A DNA stretch of 64,000 nt from Vitreoscilla filiformis. Lineage in GTDB: Bacteria; Pseudomonadota; Gammaproteobacteria; Burkholderiales; Burkholderiaceae_C. The position numbers were made by a program, and so were the translations under genes. The first letter of the stretch is position 1, and the number at the start of each line of letters is the position of its first letter. The DNA lies in contig NZ_CP022423.1 in assembly GCF_002222655.1 (NCBI RefSeq), positions 496,001-560,000 on the forward strand, read 5' to 3'. This document shows positions 9,675 through 19,089 of this stretch, piece after piece. The notes under the pieces were generated by a model. That model had not been told where the DNA came from and searched no databases. It worked only from the letters and a program-made list of their open reading frames with translations.

Positions 9675-10541
9675 ATGAGCGTCCATTTTGTTGAAGCCTC
9701 CGCCACCGCCACCCAGCGGGGCCTGCTGAGCCTGCCCAAGCTGCGCGAGATGGCGCGGCGCGGCGAGAAGATCGCCATGCTCACCGCCTATGACGCCACC
9801 TTCGCCCGCGTCCTCGACGATGCGGGGGTGGATGTGCTATTGGTCGGGGATTCGCTGGGCAATGTCATGCAAGGCCAAACCAGCACCCTGCCGGTGACGC
9901 TGGAGCACATGGCCTATCACACCCGCTGCGTGGCCGCTGGCAAGCGCAGTGCGTGGCTGATCACCGATCTGCCCTTTGGCAGCTACGAGGCCAGCCCGCA
10001 GCAAGCGTTCGAATCGGCGGTGGCGCTGATGCGCGCCGGGGCGCAAATGGTCAAGCTCGAAGGCGGTGGCGCCATGGCCGAGACGGTGCGCTTTCTGACC
10101 GAACGCGGCATCCCCGTGTGCGCCCACCTCGGACTGACACCGCAGCGGGTTCACGCCCTGGGCGGCTTCCGCGTCCAAGGCCGAGATGATGCCGCCGCTG
10201 CCGCACTGCGCAACGATGCGGCGGCCCTGTCCGCTGCCGGTGCGGCCATGTTGGTGCTGGAGTTGGTGCCCTCGTCTTTGGCTGCGGAAATCACCCACGC
10301 TCACCCGGAGTTGATGACCATCGGCATCGGCGCCGGGGCGCAATGCAGCGGCCAGGTGCTGGTGCTGCACGACATGCTGGGCATCACCACTGGCAAGCGC
10401 CCGCGTTTTGTGCGGGACTTCACCCGTGAGCCAGGTTCGTCAGCCGATGCGCCCGGACTGTCCATCGCCCAAGCAGCGGCGCGCTACGTGGCGGACGTCA
10501 AGGCTGGCACCTTCCCAGACGAGTCTCTGCACGGTTACTGA
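9675..10541 (+). CDS. panB: 3-methyl-2-oxobutanoate hydroxymethyltransferase
   Basis: The first committed enzyme of pantothenate (vitamin B5) synthesis, adding a hydroxymethyl group from 5,10-methylene-THF to 2-oxoisovalerate to give ketopantoate. The 288-residue length is about 25 longer than E. coli PanB, the excess being at the N-terminus. Active-site residues can be mapped: Asp59 in [10 protein letters not shown], Asp98 in ITDLPFGSY, Lys128 and Glu130 in MVKLEGG, and Glu196 in VLELVP, corresponding to E. coli D45, D84, K112, E114 and E181. The start ATG at 9675 is chosen because MSVHFVEAS precedes the conserved core. It is first in a panB-panC-bioB-panD run on the plus strand. Confidence 0.96.
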   Translation: MSVHFVEASATATQRGLLSLPKLREMARRGEKIAMLTAYDATFARVLDDAGVDVLLVGDSLGNVMQGQTSTLPVTLEHMAYHTRCVAAGKRSAWLITDLPFGSYEASPQQAFESAVALMRAGAQMVKLEGGGAMAETVRFLTERGIPVCAHLGLTPQRVHALGGFRVQGRDDAAAAALRNDAAALSAAGAAMLVLELVPSSLAAEITHAHPELMTIGIGAGAQCSGQVLVLHDMLGITTGKRPRFVRDFTREPGSSADAPGLSIAQAAARYVADVKAGTFPDESLHGY

Positions 10542-10548
10542 CAGAACA

Positions 10549-10572
10549 AGCGCCCATCGTGCGGCGCTTTTG
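10549..10572 (+). terminator. stem-loop between panB and panC
   Basis: Seven-base arms AAGCGCC (10549-10555) and GGCGCTT (10564-10570) with an 8-nt loop are followed by two more T residues. It starts 7 nt after the panB stop. The U-tract is short, so this is a weak terminator or an mRNA-stability element that may set the PanB:PanC ratio, not a full stop. Confidence 0.35.
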
Positions 10573-10638
10573 AGTGTTCTCAATCGACACAACCAGACAC
10601 CCCGGCAGGGCCCTGCCGTGTCCGGTGAGGAGTTCCCC

Positions 10639-11478
10639 ATGCGCGTGATTCACACCCTGGCCGAGCTGCGTGCAGCCCTGGCCGATCAACCTCGCCCGGT
10701 GTTCGTGCCCACCATGGGCAACCTGCACGCTGGCCACCTGTCGCTGGTGCGTGAAGCCCGGCGCCACGGTGGCCCGGTGGTGGTGAGCATCTTCGTCAAC
10801 CGGTTGCAATTCCTGCCGCACGAAGACTTCGACCAATACCCCCGCACCCTGGAGCGCGATTGCGCCCTGCTCGAACCCGAAGGCTGCGACATCGTTTTCG
10901 CCCCGTCCGAGCGCGAGCTGTACCCGCAGCCGCAAAGCTACAAAGTTGCCCCGCCGCCCGCGCTGGCCGATTTGCTCGAAGGCCACTTCCGCCCTGGTTT
11001 CTTCACCGGCGTGTGTACGGTGGTGATGAAACTGTTCCAGTGCGTCCAGCCCTCGGTGGCGGTGTTCGGGCAGAAGGATTACCAGCAGCTCCAAGTCATC
11101 CAAGGCATGGTCGAGCAATTCGCCATGCCGATCCGCGTGGTGGGCGCCCCGACGGTGCGGGCGGAAGACGGCCTGGCACTGTCCTCGCGCAACGGCTACC
11201 TCGGTGCGCAAGAACGCGAGGAGGCCATCGCCCTGTCCACCGCGCTGCGCGAGCTGGCCCATGGAGCCCGCGATGTCACCCAATCCTTGGCCGAGCTGGA
11301 AGCTGCGGCCGATCAGGCGCTGCGCTCGCGTGGCTGGGCGCCTGATTACCTCACCCTGCGCCGCCGCAGCGATCTGCTGCCGCCGACCGACGCCCAGCGC
11401 GTCGCCGGCGAACCCTTGGTGGCCCTGGGCGCCGCTCGGCTGGGGGCAACCCGGCTGATCGACAACCTCGAGTGCTGA
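10639..11478 (+). CDS. panC: pantothenate synthetase
   Basis: ATP-dependent ligase that joins pantoate and beta-alanine. The 279-residue protein has the nucleotidyltransferase signature MGNLHAGH (residues 26-33, the HIGH-like motif), then [30 protein letters not shown], and the KMSKS-equivalent loop ALSSRNGYL. The ATG at 10639 is preceded by a GGTGAGGAG Shine-Dalgarno about 8 nt upstream; an open frame extends further upstream but without similarity. It follows panB after a 97-nt gap that contains a small hairpin, and bioB starts 54 nt after its stop. Confidence 0.96.
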   Translation: MRVIHTLAELRAALADQPRPVFVPTMGNLHAGHLSLVREARRHGGPVVVSIFVNRLQFLPHEDFDQYPRTLERDCALLEPEGCDIVFAPSERELYPQPQSYKVAPPPALADLLEGHFRPGFFTGVCTVVMKLFQCVQPSVAVFGQKDYQQLQVIQGMVEQFAMPIRVVGAPTVRAEDGLALSSRNGYLGAQEREEAIALSTALRELAHGARDVTQSLAELEAAADQALRSRGWAPDYLTLRRRSDLLPPTDAQRVAGEPLVALGAARLGATRLIDNLEC

Positions 11479-11532
11479 CCCCTCACAGCACCAGCATCCC
11501 CCTGCTTGCCCGAAGGCCGGAGACCCCTTGCC

Positions 11533-12549
11533 ATGACCGATACCGCCTGCGCCACCGCGCCGATTCAGTTCCACAAACCCCTGGCGCCCATCGCCACGCC
11601 CGACACCCGCTGGGCCGTGGCCGACATCGAAGCCCTGTTCGAACTGCCCCTGCCTGAACTGCTGTACCGCGCCCAGGTGGCGCACCGCGAGCATTTCAAC
11701 CCCGCTGAGGTGGAGCTGGCCACGCTGGTGTCGATCAAAACCGGTGGCTGCCCGGAAGATTGCGGCTACTGCCCGCAGTCGGTGCATTACGACACCGGCG
11801 TGGAAGCCAGCAAGATGATGGAAGTCGGGGCCGTGCGCGAAGCCGCTTTGGCCGCCCGGGAAGCCGGGGCCACGCGCTTTTGCATGGGGGCCGCCTGGCG
11901 GGCGCCCAAGGATCGGGACATCGAAAAGGTCAGCACCCTGATCCGCGAGGTCAAATCCCTGGGCCTGGAAGCCTGCTGCACCCTGGGCATGCTCACCGAC
12001 ACCCAAGCCGTTCAGCTCAAAGAAGCCGGCCTGGATTACTACAACCACAACCTCGACACCGCCCCAGAAACCTACGGCAAGATCATCTCCACGCGGGACT
12101 ATCAGGATCGCCTCGACACCCTGGAGCGTGTGCGCCGCACCGGCATGTCGGTGTGCAGCGGCGGCATCATCGGCATGGGCGAAAGCCGGGCCGAGCGCGC
12201 CGGCCTGATCGGCCAACTGGCCAACATGGATCCGTACCCGGATTCCGTGCCCATCAACGAGCTGGTGCAAGTCGAAGGCACGCCGCTGCACGGCACCGAC
12301 AAACTCGACCCCTTCGAGTTCGTGCGCACCATCGCCGTGGCCCGCATCACCATGCCCAAGGCGCGGGTGCGGCTGTCGGCGGGGCGTCAAACCATGCCGG
12401 AGGGCGTGCAGGCGCTGTGTTTCCTGGCCGGTGCCAACTCCATCTTCTACGGCGACAAACTGCTGACCACCGGCAACCCCGATGTGGAACGCGACCGCGC
12501 CTTGCTCAAGCGGCTGGGTCTCAAGCCGCGTCACGTTCTCGGCGGCTGA
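11533..12549 (+). CDS. bioB: biotin synthase
   Basis: Radical-SAM enzyme that inserts sulfur into dethiobiotin, the last step of biotin synthesis. The 338-residue protein carries the SAM-binding [4Fe-4S] motif CPEDCGYC (Cys73, Cys77, Cys80) followed by QSVHYDTG, and the downstream [15 protein letters not shown] and the [2Fe-2S] ligand region [12 protein letters not shown] with its unusual Arg ligand. It lies between panC and panD, so two vitamin pathways share a transcript here. No other bio gene is in the window. Start at 11533 chosen because [10 protein letters not shown] leads directly into conserved sequence. Confidence 0.97.
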   Translation: MTDTACATAPIQFHKPLAPIATPDTRWAVADIEALFELPLPELLYRAQVAHREHFNPAEVELATLVSIKTGGCPEDCGYCPQSVHYDTGVEASKMMEVGAVREAALAAREAGATRFCMGAAWRAPKDRDIEKVSTLIREVKSLGLEACCTLGMLTDTQAVQLKEAGLDYYNHNLDTAPETYGKIISTRDYQDRLDTLERVRRTGMSVCSGGIIGMGESRAERAGLIGQLANMDPYPDSVPINELVQVEGTPLHGTDKLDPFEFVRTIAVARITMPKARVRLSAGRQTMPEGVQALCFLAGANSIFYGDKLLTTGNPDVERDRALLKRLGLKPRHVLGG

Positions 12550-12579
12550 TCAGGCCGCAGCAGTCAAGGAAGCTTTCCC

Positions 12580-12996
12580 ATGTTTCGCACCCTCCTGAAG
12601 TCCAAAATCCACCGTGCCACCGTCACCCACTGCGAGCTGCATTACGAAGGCTCCTGTGGGATCGATGAGGATTTGCTCGAAGCCTCCAACATCCGCCCCA
12701 ACGAGCAGGTTCACATCTGGAACGTGAACAACGGCGAACGGTTCATCACCTATGCCATCAAGTCGCCGCGTGGCAGTGGGGTGATTTCGCTCAACGGCTC
12801 GGCGGCCCGCCGCGCCAGCGTGGGCGATTTGGTGATCATCGCCGCCTTCGGCCTGGTGCCCGAGGACAAGCTGGATGCGTGCGAACCCAAGCTGGTTTTC
12901 CCCGACGAGCACAACCGCATCCGCGAAGTGTGCAGCGAGATCGCCGGCCCACAAGCCGGCGTGGACGACGTGCTGCCCCTCATCCCTGAGGCTTGA
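12580..12996 (+). CDS. panD: aspartate 1-decarboxylase
   Basis: Makes beta-alanine from L-aspartate for PanC. It is made as a proenzyme that self-cleaves to create a pyruvoyl group. The cleavage site is clear: Gly24-Ser25 inside HYEGSCGID. Lys9 and the preceding Tyr are also in place, and the [19 protein letters not shown] segment forms the rest of the pocket. 138 residues is slightly longer than E. coli PanD (126). It starts 30 nt after bioB and completes panB-panC-panD; no ilvC-like or panE gene is nearby. Its 3' end overlaps the convergent msrQ by 17 bp. Confidence 0.96.
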   Translation: MFRTLLKSKIHRATVTHCELHYEGSCGIDEDLLEASNIRPNEQVHIWNVNNGERFITYAIKSPRGSGVISLNGSAARRASVGDLVIIAAFGLVPEDKLDACEPKLVFPDEHNRIREVCSEIAGPQAGVDDVLPLIPEA

Positions 12997-13573
12997 AGCG
13001 CCGCCAGCCCAACAACGCCCCGATGACGAGGGCGTAAAGGGCCACCTCCAAAAAGTCCTGCTTGCCTGCGCGCATCCAGAAAAAATGCAGCAGCGCCAGC
13101 GGGCCCAGGGCGTAGGTGACTTTGTGCAAATCCTTCCACGCCCGGCCACCCAACCAGCGGATCGCGGCATTGAACGAGGTGGCGGCCAGCGGCACCATCG
13201 CCAACCACGCGGCGGTGCCAACCAAGATGAACGGGCGTTTCGTCACATCCGCCCACAGCGCCGGCAGATCCAAACCTTGGTCGAACCACGCATAGGCCAG
13301 CCAGTGCAAGGTGGCGTAAATGAACGTCGCCACCCCCAGGTTGCGGCGCAGGCGTAACCAACCGCTGGCGCCCGTCCAATCACGCAGCGGGCTGATGGCC
13401 AGGGTCAGGCACAGCATGCGCAGCGTCCAATCGCCCAAACTGCGCAGCAGGGCTTCGGCTGGGTTGGCGCCCAGTTGATCCTGCCAAGCCGCCCAGGTCA
13501 ACCACGCCAAGGGGGCGGCCAACAGCAGCCACAGCAGGGGTTTGGCCCACGGATGCAACAACCAGCGGTTCAA
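12980..13573 (-). CDS. msrQ: MsrPQ heme-binding membrane subunit
   Basis: A 197-residue integral membrane b-type cytochrome (YedZ family, ferric-reductase-like transmembrane domain) that passes electrons from the quinone pool to periplasmic MsrP. About six hydrophobic helices are visible, with conserved histidines in [18 protein letters not shown] and ALLHFFW that should bind heme. The start overlaps the msrP stop by 4 nt (ATGA), the usual msrP-msrQ arrangement. The 3' end overlaps the convergent panD by 17 bp. Confidence 0.94.
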   Translation of the reverse strand: MNRWLLHPWAKPLLWLLLAAPLAWLTWAAWQDQLGANPAEALLRSLGDWTLRMLCLTLAISPLRDWTGASGWLRLRRNLGVATFIYATLHWLAYAWFDQGLDLPALWADVTKRPFILVGTAAWLAMVPLAATSFNAAIRWLGGRAWKDLHKVTYALGPLALLHFFWMRAGKQDFLEVALYALVIGALLGWRRFKPQG

Positions 13574-14616
13574 TAAAACCTCCGCAAATCCATGCCCGCG
13601 TAAAGCGACGCCACCTGGGCTTCGTAACCGTTGAACATCAACGTCGGGCGTTTTTTGCTGAACAACCCGTCCTCACCGATGCGACGCTCGCTGGCCTGGC
13701 TCCAGCGCGGATGATCGACCGTCGGGTTGACGTTGGAATAAAACCCGTACTCCCGCGCATTCGCCCGTTCCCAACTGCTGACGGGTTGTTTCTCCAACAA
13801 ACGAATGCGCACGATGGATTTGGCGCTTTTGAAGCCGTACTTCCACGGCACCACCAAGCGCAGCGGGGCGCCGTTTTGGTTCGGCAGCACCTCGCCGTAC
13901 AGTCCAAAAGCCAGCAAGGTGAGTGGATGCATCGCTTCGTCCAAGCGCAGGCCTTCGCGGTAAGGCCAGTCCAACACCCCCGGGCTGACGGCTGGGCGGC
14001 GGCCAATGCTGTTGTTGTCCCGCACCCAATCTTGCACGCTGGAGCGCACATCCGGCATTTGCGTCGGGTCGGCCAAGCTGACAAACTCGACGAATTTGGC
14101 GTTGCCCTTGGGCTCCACCTGCTTGAGCAACGCCGCCAACGAAAACCCCACCCACGGGATCACCATCGACCAACCCTCGACGCAGCGCAGCCGGTAAATG
14201 CGTTCCTCCATGGGGGCCAGTTTGAGCAACTCGTCCAAGTCGAAGGTACGGGTGCGACGCACCTCCCCTTCGATGGTCAACGTCCACGGCCGGGGCTTGA
14301 GGGTGTGAGCCAGGCGAGCGGGGTCGGTTTTGTCCGTGCCGAACTCGTAGAAGTTGTTGTACCCCGTGACATCGGCGTAACGGGTGAGCCGATCTTCGAC
14401 CATCGCCCCCGCCACGGTGCTGCGCTCTGCCGGCAACTTGGCCAAACGCCCTGGGCCGGGCGTGGCGGCCAGCGCGTCGCGGCTGGCCCAAGCGCCCAAG
14501 GCACCGCCCGCCAGAGCGGTGGTTGCCAGCCACTCGCGCCGGCGCAGCCACAGCGCACGCGGGGTGATCTCGGAAGCAGCAGGCGCCGCAGGGTCATGGA
14601 AGCGAAACAGGGGCAT
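13570..14616 (-). CDS. msrP: periplasmic methionine sulfoxide reductase catalytic subunit
   Basis: A 348-residue molybdopterin enzyme (YedY, sulfite oxidase fold) that repairs oxidised methionines in envelope proteins. A Tat signal is visible at residues 25-45 ([19 protein letters not shown]). The molybdenum-ligating cysteine is Cys145 in [12 protein letters not shown]. The C-terminal half contains [12 protein letters not shown], typical of the family. The frame extends nine codons further upstream, but the ATG at 14616 is preceded by a proper AAGGAGTTCACC Shine-Dalgarno and gives the usual MPLFRF start. It is co-translated with msrQ. Confidence 0.95.
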   Translation of the reverse strand: MPLFRFHDPAAPAASEITPRALWLRRREWLATTALAGGALGAWASRDALAATPGPGRLAKLPAERSTVAGAMVEDRLTRYADVTGYNNFYEFGTDKTDPARLAHTLKPRPWTLTIEGEVRRTRTFDLDELLKLAPMEERIYRLRCVEGWSMVIPWVGFSLAALLKQVEPKGNAKFVEFVSLADPTQMPDVRSSVQDWVRDNNSIGRRPAVSPGVLDWPYREGLRLDEAMHPLTLLAFGLYGEVLPNQNGAPLRLVVPWKYGFKSAKSIVRIRLLEKQPVSSWERANAREYGFYSNVNPTVDHPRWSQASERRIGEDGLFSKKRPTLMFNGYEAQVASLYAGMDLRRFY

Positions 14617-14672
14617 GGTGAACTCCTTGAGCCGACGCCTCACGGCGCATCTCCTTGAGTCGCTGAAACACG

Positions 14673-14702
14673 CCCCAGCTTACGCGCTGGGGGTGGTTTT
14701 TT
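14673..14702 (-). terminator. hairpin downstream of the dienelactone hydrolase
   Basis: Perfect 7-bp arms CCCCAGC (14673-14679) and GCTGGGG (14686-14692) around a 6-nt loop, with a T6 run at 14697-14702 on the plus strand. The only transcript reaching it is the minus-strand hydrolase mRNA, which would have the A-run before the stem and only GTTT after it. It is probably a weak or bidirectional terminator. Confidence 0.4.
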
Positions 14703-14704
14703 CG

Positions 14705-15403
14705 TCAGGCCAGGGTGCGTGCGAAAAAATCGAGCGAACGCTGCCAAGCCAACTCGGCGGCAGCCGGGTCGTAACGGTTGGTCGGCGGACAGTCCGGCGG
14801 CAGCATGGTTTCGTTGGCGAAGGCGTGCAGCGTGTCGTAGCTGTGAAACTCGAAGTTCACGCCCGCCGCTCCAAGTTTCTCCGCCAAGGCCGCGACGTTG
14901 GCATGGGGGAAAAACGCATCGTGCTGCGAGAAATGGCCCATCAGCGGGGCGCGGATTTGGCTGGCATCGACGTACTCCAGCGGCGGGAAACCATACCACG
15001 CCACCGCCGCATCGGCTTCTGGCGCCATCGTAGCGGCCAGCAGTGTCAGCGCCCCGCCCATGCAATAACCCGTCACGCCCACCTTGGCGGCGCCCTGGGC
15101 CTTGAGGTGTTGCACGGCGCCGCGCACGTCTTGGCTGGCAGCATCCCCGAAGTTCAGGCCCGTCATCAGGTGCTCGGCTTCTTGGGCTTCGAGTGTCATG
15201 CGGCCCCGGTACAAATCCGGCACCAACACGCGGTAACCCGCTTGCGCCCAACGCCGCGCCGCCCCCTTGATCTGCTCGTTCAAGCCCCACCATTCTTGAA
15301 TCACCACCAAACCGGGGGTGGCGGGGGTGGCATCGTCCGGGGCATCCAGCCAGGCTTGTGCGCTCTGGCCATCGGGGCGGGTGTAGGTGATGAGCTGTCC
15401 CAT
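14705..15403 (-). CDS. dienelactone hydrolase family protein
   Basis: A 232-residue cytoplasmic alpha/beta hydrolase. The dienelactone-hydrolase triad is present: nucleophile Cys114 in GYCMGGALT, Asp162 in SQHDAFF and His193 in LHAFAN. The helper Glu37 sits in IQEWWGLN. Family members hydrolyse dienelactone in chlorocatechol breakdown, but copies outside degradation operons, such as this one, have no known substrate. It stands alone between msrP and the cytochrome biogenesis genes, so context gives no pathway. Confidence 0.9.
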   Translation of the reverse strand: MGQLITYTRPDGQSAQAWLDAPDDATPATPGLVVIQEWWGLNEQIKGAARRWAQAGYRVLVPDLYRGRMTLEAQEAEHLMTGLNFGDAASQDVRGAVQHLKAQGAAKVGVTGYCMGGALTLLAATMAPEADAAVAWYGFPPLEYVDASQIRAPLMGHFSQHDAFFPHANVAALAEKLGAAGVNFEFHSYDTLHAFANETMLPPDCPPTNRYDPAAAELAWQRSLDFFARTLA

Positions 15404-15439
15404 GCGTATCTCCTTCAGCGGGTCAAACGGCGTGCAAGG

Positions 15440-16786
15440 TTACAGCGTGCCGTAGGAATGCAAACCCGTGAGGAACATGTTCACCCCCAGGAAAGCGAAC
15501 GTCGTCACCACCAAACCGGTCAGCGCCCACCAAGCCGACGGTGCGCCGCGCAGACCCTTCATCAAACGCATGTGCAGCCAAGCGGCATAGTTCAGCCACA
15601 CGATGAGCGCCCAGGTTTCCTTCGGATCCCAGCTCCAGTAGCCGCCCCAAGCTTCTGCGGCCCAAAATGCCCCCAGCACCGTCGCGATGGTGAAGAACGC
15701 AAACCCCACGGCAATGGACTTGTACATCACATCGTCCAGCACCTCGAAGGCGGGCAGGCGCGCTGCAATGCGTCCACGCACACTCAGCAGTGCCCCGACG
15801 ATCAGGGCGCTGATGCCAAAGTACACCGCCCAATACCCCACCGACGTGCTCTGCGCACTCTGCCGGAACACGATGGGCTCAAAACACAGCACCACCCCCA
15901 GCAGCCACAGCGGTGCCAGTTTCCACCAGCGCGTTTCAGCAGCGTTCTGCTTGATGAGGTAAGCAAACGCCACCATCGCTGCCAGGGCGAACGTGCCATA
16001 ACCGATGAAGTTGGCGGGCACATGCACCTTCATCCACCAGCTTTGCAGCGCAGGCACCAGCGGCTGAATGGCGTGGGCTTCGCGCACCACGGTGTACCAG
16101 AGCAAAAACCCCACCGCCGCGCTGACGATCAGCATCACAAAACCGCCCAGCGAGCGCACACGGTACTGCTGTTCGTAGTAGAGGTAAAACACCGCCGTCA
16201 TCCAGCAGAACATCACGAACACTTCGTAGAGGTTGCTCACGGGGATGTGGCCGATGTCCGGGCCGATCTGGTGGCTCTCGAACCAACGCACCATGGTGCC
16301 GGTCAGCGCCATGAACACAGCCGCCCAGGTGATGCGTGAACCCAGCTTGAGGGCCGTCGCATCTTCGCTGCCGTTCTTGCTGAAAAACCCAATCCAGTAG
16401 AACACCGTGCTCATGAAAAACAGCACGCTCATCCAAAGAATGGCGCTTTGGCTGGAGAGGAAATACTTCAGCAGAAACACCTGCTCCGCTGCCGCCAGAT
16501 CGGCGCCAAAGCCATCGGTTTGCCGCAGATACAGGCCGATGGCCAGCAACGTTGCCGCCCCGACGCCCACGCTCAACACCCGCAACGGCGCCCAAAACCA
16601 ACCCAGTGCGATCAGTGTCGGCACGCTGCCCAACAGGATGCCTTTTTCATACTCATCCATCGCGCCGCCGTAGCGGCTGAAGGCGTAGCCCGCGCCGAGC
16701 ACGATCAAGAGGGCAAAGGCCCAATCCCAAGGCGTGCGCCGGCTCATGAGGCCAGGACGGCCCAAGGTCAGCGTGGTGGTGTTCAT
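15440..16786 (-). CDS. ccsA: System II cytochrome c biogenesis, WWD-domain heme handling protein
   Basis: A 448-residue polytopic membrane protein of the CcsA/ResC family (named CcsB in some databases). It carries heme across the membrane and presents it to apocytochrome c on the periplasmic side. The diagnostic WWD motif begins at residue 380: WGGYWSWDPKETWALIVWL. Flanking histidines (for example in SSWW-VHVPANFIGYG and LHMRLMKG contexts) probably bind heme. It is translationally coupled to resB: its ATG overlaps the resB stop (ATGA at 16783-16786). Together with the downstream cytochrome c4 gene this forms a cytochrome c maturation locus. Confidence 0.93.
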   Translation of the reverse strand: MNTTTLTLGRPGLMSRRTPWDWAFALLIVLGAGYAFSRYGGAMDEYEKGILLGSVPTLIALGWFWAPLRVLSVGVGAATLLAIGLYLRQTDGFGADLAAAEQVFLLKYFLSSQSAILWMSVLFFMSTVFYWIGFFSKNGSEDATALKLGSRITWAAVFMALTGTMVRWFESHQIGPDIGHIPVSNLYEVFVMFCWMTAVFYLYYEQQYRVRSLGGFVMLIVSAAVGFLLWYTVVREAHAIQPLVPALQSWWMKVHVPANFIGYGTFALAAMVAFAYLIKQNAAETRWWKLAPLWLLGVVLCFEPIVFRQSAQSTSVGYWAVYFGISALIVGALLSVRGRIAARLPAFEVLDDVMYKSIAVGFAFFTIATVLGAFWAAEAWGGYWSWDPKETWALIVWLNYAAWLHMRLMKGLRGAPSAWWALTGLVVTTFAFLGVNMFLTGLHSYGTL

Positions 16787-18972
16787 GGTGTGGTGTCTCC
16801 AGCGGCGTTCGGTGTCGGCGCCCCCAGCAGGTGGGCGCGCAAGGTCTCAAATTCGGCATCCGCATCCAAGCTGCGGCGCGGGGTGGACAGCGCCATCAGC
16901 ACCCGGGTGCCCGCAGTGCTGGGGTTCGATGCAGACTCGGTGCCTTCAGTTCCCCCCGGGGTATCACTCAACCAAATCCACAAGCGGCGCTCGCGCACGT
17001 ACAGCATGGCGAACACACCGATGATGAGCAGCACGGCCCCCAGGTAAACCAGCGTCTTGCCCGGTGCCCGCGCCACTTGGAACACGCTGGCCTGAACCTG
17101 CTCGAAGCCATCGAGTTGGAACATCACCGGCGCAGGGTAGAAGAAGCTGTCCGACAGCGACATCACGGCTTGGGTCATGAACTGGCGGCTGGCCTCGTTG
17201 GCCTCCAACACCGCCAAACCGGCCCGCTCACGCGCCAACTGGTTCAATTCAAACAAACTGCCGTTCAGAACGCGCAACAGCACCTCGGCGATGCGGCTGC
17301 GCTCCGCTTCAGGCACATTGCGTTCGACGAATTGGCTCAAAGCCATCAAGCCCCCGGGCGCCACGTCGGTGGCCGGGCCTTCGACCGCTTTTTCTTCACC
17401 GGCAAACAGCAGCAAGGCCCGCAAGCTGGTCACCCGCAGTTGCTCGGCCATTTCGGGTTTGTCTGGTGGGGTGGCCATGGCGGCGTAACGCCGTGCGGCT
17501 TGTTCACGCATCTGGGCATCGTTGAGCGCTGAGCGCAGCCGGGCCCAGCCGTCGATGGCGCCTTGGTCGTCGGCGGGAATGCGCAAATAACGGAAGCTTT
17601 CCGCTGAACTGTCGCGGACGCCGGCGATGAACACCGATTGGCCGTCCAACACCATCGGCACCATGTAGTTGTGGAACTCACGCGCCTGGCCGCTGGCGTC
17701 GCGCAGTTTGTAGGTGATCGCCGGGCCCACGTTGCGCAGCGTTTTGTCCTTGGCGTTGGGGGCGCCGCTGCCCATGTGTTTGTTCAGGGTGTCGGTGAGG
17801 TCGACCTTGCGCACATCGGTCTGAGCGCTGCTGCCCGCCCCGAGGTTTTCCACGTTGATGACTTTGAGCCCCGTGAACTCCAGGCTGAATTTTTGTGCGC
17901 CGTTGCTCAGTTGACTGCTGCTGCCGATGACGCCGCTGACCTTAAAAGGCTGGCCGGTGCCCCGTATGGGCAGCCCTTTGAGGGTCACGGTGGAACCGCC
18001 ATCGTCAAAACTGCTTTGGTAGATCGCAATGCCGCGATGGATGAAGGGCTCGTTGACTTTGACCGTGGCCGCTGTGGCTTGGCCGGTGTCCCTGTCATGC
18101 ACCACGATTTGGCTGGCAAACAGCTTGGGCATGCCGGTGTTGTAGTACTCGACGATGAACTTTTTGAGTTCCACATCGAAGGGCAAATCCTGCAACACCA
18201 CCCCGTCGGACTGGGTCAAGAGGGCCGTGCCCGCCCGCCCCCCCTCGGGCACCAGCAGATTGCCCCGAAACGTCGGGTTGCTGGGGGCGAGGCGGTGCTG
18301 TTCGGGCACGTCTTTGATGAAGCCGCCGCCGTTGTAGCTGGTTTTGCCACCCAACCACATCTGCAAACGGACGATCAAATCGCCATCGAACAAACCGCCC
18401 AGGCAAATCAGCACGATGGCGCTGTGTGCCGCGATGTAGCCTAATTTATTCACGCGCCCAGCACGGGCCGCCACCATGGTGCCGCCATCCCGCACTTGGG
18501 CCTTGGCCTGCCAACCTTTCTGGCCTAACAGATCGGAGATGCGCTGCAAGGTGGCTGCACGATCCAGCGCCAAGGCCCCTTCTGCATGATGATGGAAGGC
18601 TCGCAGCGAGTTCTCGCGCACGTTCTCCTTGAAACTGCGCAGATCCGCCAGGATTTTGGGGGTATTGCGTGCAATGCACAGGCTGGTGGAGAGCACCAGA
18701 AACGCCAAGATGGTGAGGAACCAGCCGGCGCTGTACACGGTATAGAGGCCGAATTGGTTGAACACCTCGGCCCAGAATGGCCCGAACTGATTGACGTAGT
18801 TGTTGAACGGCTCGCCCTGCTTGACCACCGTACCAATGACCGAGGCGATGCAAATCAGCGTCAGCAGCGCGATGGCGAAACGCATGGAGGCCAACAGCTC
18901 GATGCTGTCTTGCAGCCACGCACGGCCACGACCCTCAGGCGCAGAGGAGGAAACAGGGGGAGACGTTGACAT
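16783..18972 (-). CDS. resB: System II cytochrome c biogenesis protein ResB/Ccs1
   Basis: A 729-residue membrane protein that forms the cytochrome c synthase complex with the CcsA-type protein encoded next. Transmembrane segments occur near the N-terminus (SIELLASMRFAIALLTLICI and two more by residue 210) and once at the C-terminus (TLVYLGAVLLIIGVFAMLYV). A large periplasmic domain lies between them, as in all ResB proteins. The tail of about 60 residues after the last helix is cytoplasmic and poorly conserved. No thioredoxin-like ResA/CcsX or CcdA gene is in the window, so these must lie elsewhere. Confidence 0.94.
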   Translation of the reverse strand: MSTSPPVSSSAPEGRGRAWLQDSIELLASMRFAIALLTLICIASVIGTVVKQGEPFNNYVNQFGPFWAEVFNQFGLYTVYSAGWFLTILAFLVLSTSLCIARNTPKILADLRSFKENVRENSLRAFHHHAEGALALDRAATLQRISDLLGQKGWQAKAQVRDGGTMVAARAGRVNKLGYIAAHSAIVLICLGGLFDGDLIVRLQMWLGGKTSYNGGGFIKDVPEQHRLAPSNPTFRGNLLVPEGGRAGTALLTQSDGVVLQDLPFDVELKKFIVEYYNTGMPKLFASQIVVHDRDTGQATAATVKVNEPFIHRGIAIYQSSFDDGGSTVTLKGLPIRGTGQPFKVSGVIGSSSQLSNGAQKFSLEFTGLKVINVENLGAGSSAQTDVRKVDLTDTLNKHMGSGAPNAKDKTLRNVGPAITYKLRDASGQAREFHNYMVPMVLDGQSVFIAGVRDSSAESFRYLRIPADDQGAIDGWARLRSALNDAQMREQAARRYAAMATPPDKPEMAEQLRVTSLRALLLFAGEEKAVEGPATDVAPGGLMALSQFVERNVPEAERSRIAEVLLRVLNGSLFELNQLARERAGLAVLEANEASRQFMTQAVMSLSDSFFYPAPVMFQLDGFEQVQASVFQVARAPGKTLVYLGAVLLIIGVFAMLYVRERRLWIWLSDTPGGTEGTESASNPSTAGTRVLMALSTPRRSLDADAEFETLRAHLLGAPTPNAAGDTTP

Positions 18973-19007
18973 GGCGCGGATTATCCGGAGGGCAAAGCCA
19001 GAATGAA

Positions 19008-19034
19008 CAAGGGCCGGTCAATGACCGGCCCCTT
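19008..19034 (-). terminator. rho-independent terminator after cytochrome c4
   Basis: On the minus strand a GC-rich inverted repeat (AAGGGGCCGGT against ACCGGCCCTT, one bulge, 5-nt loop) is followed by TTGTTCATTCT. It lies about 55 nt past the cytochrome c4 stop and just before resB, so resB-ccsA probably have their own promoter or depend on read-through. Confidence 0.65.
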
Positions 19035-19089
19035 GATGTGTGATAAGACGGGATTCAGTTTCCCGACGAAACGACGGTGCGCAAGTGAA

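Noticed and set aside
14673..14702. Plus-strand terminator with T6 run
   Set aside because: No plus-strand gene reads into it; the nearest upstream plus-strand gene ends at 12996. It is listed only as a weak element for the minus-strand hydrolase.
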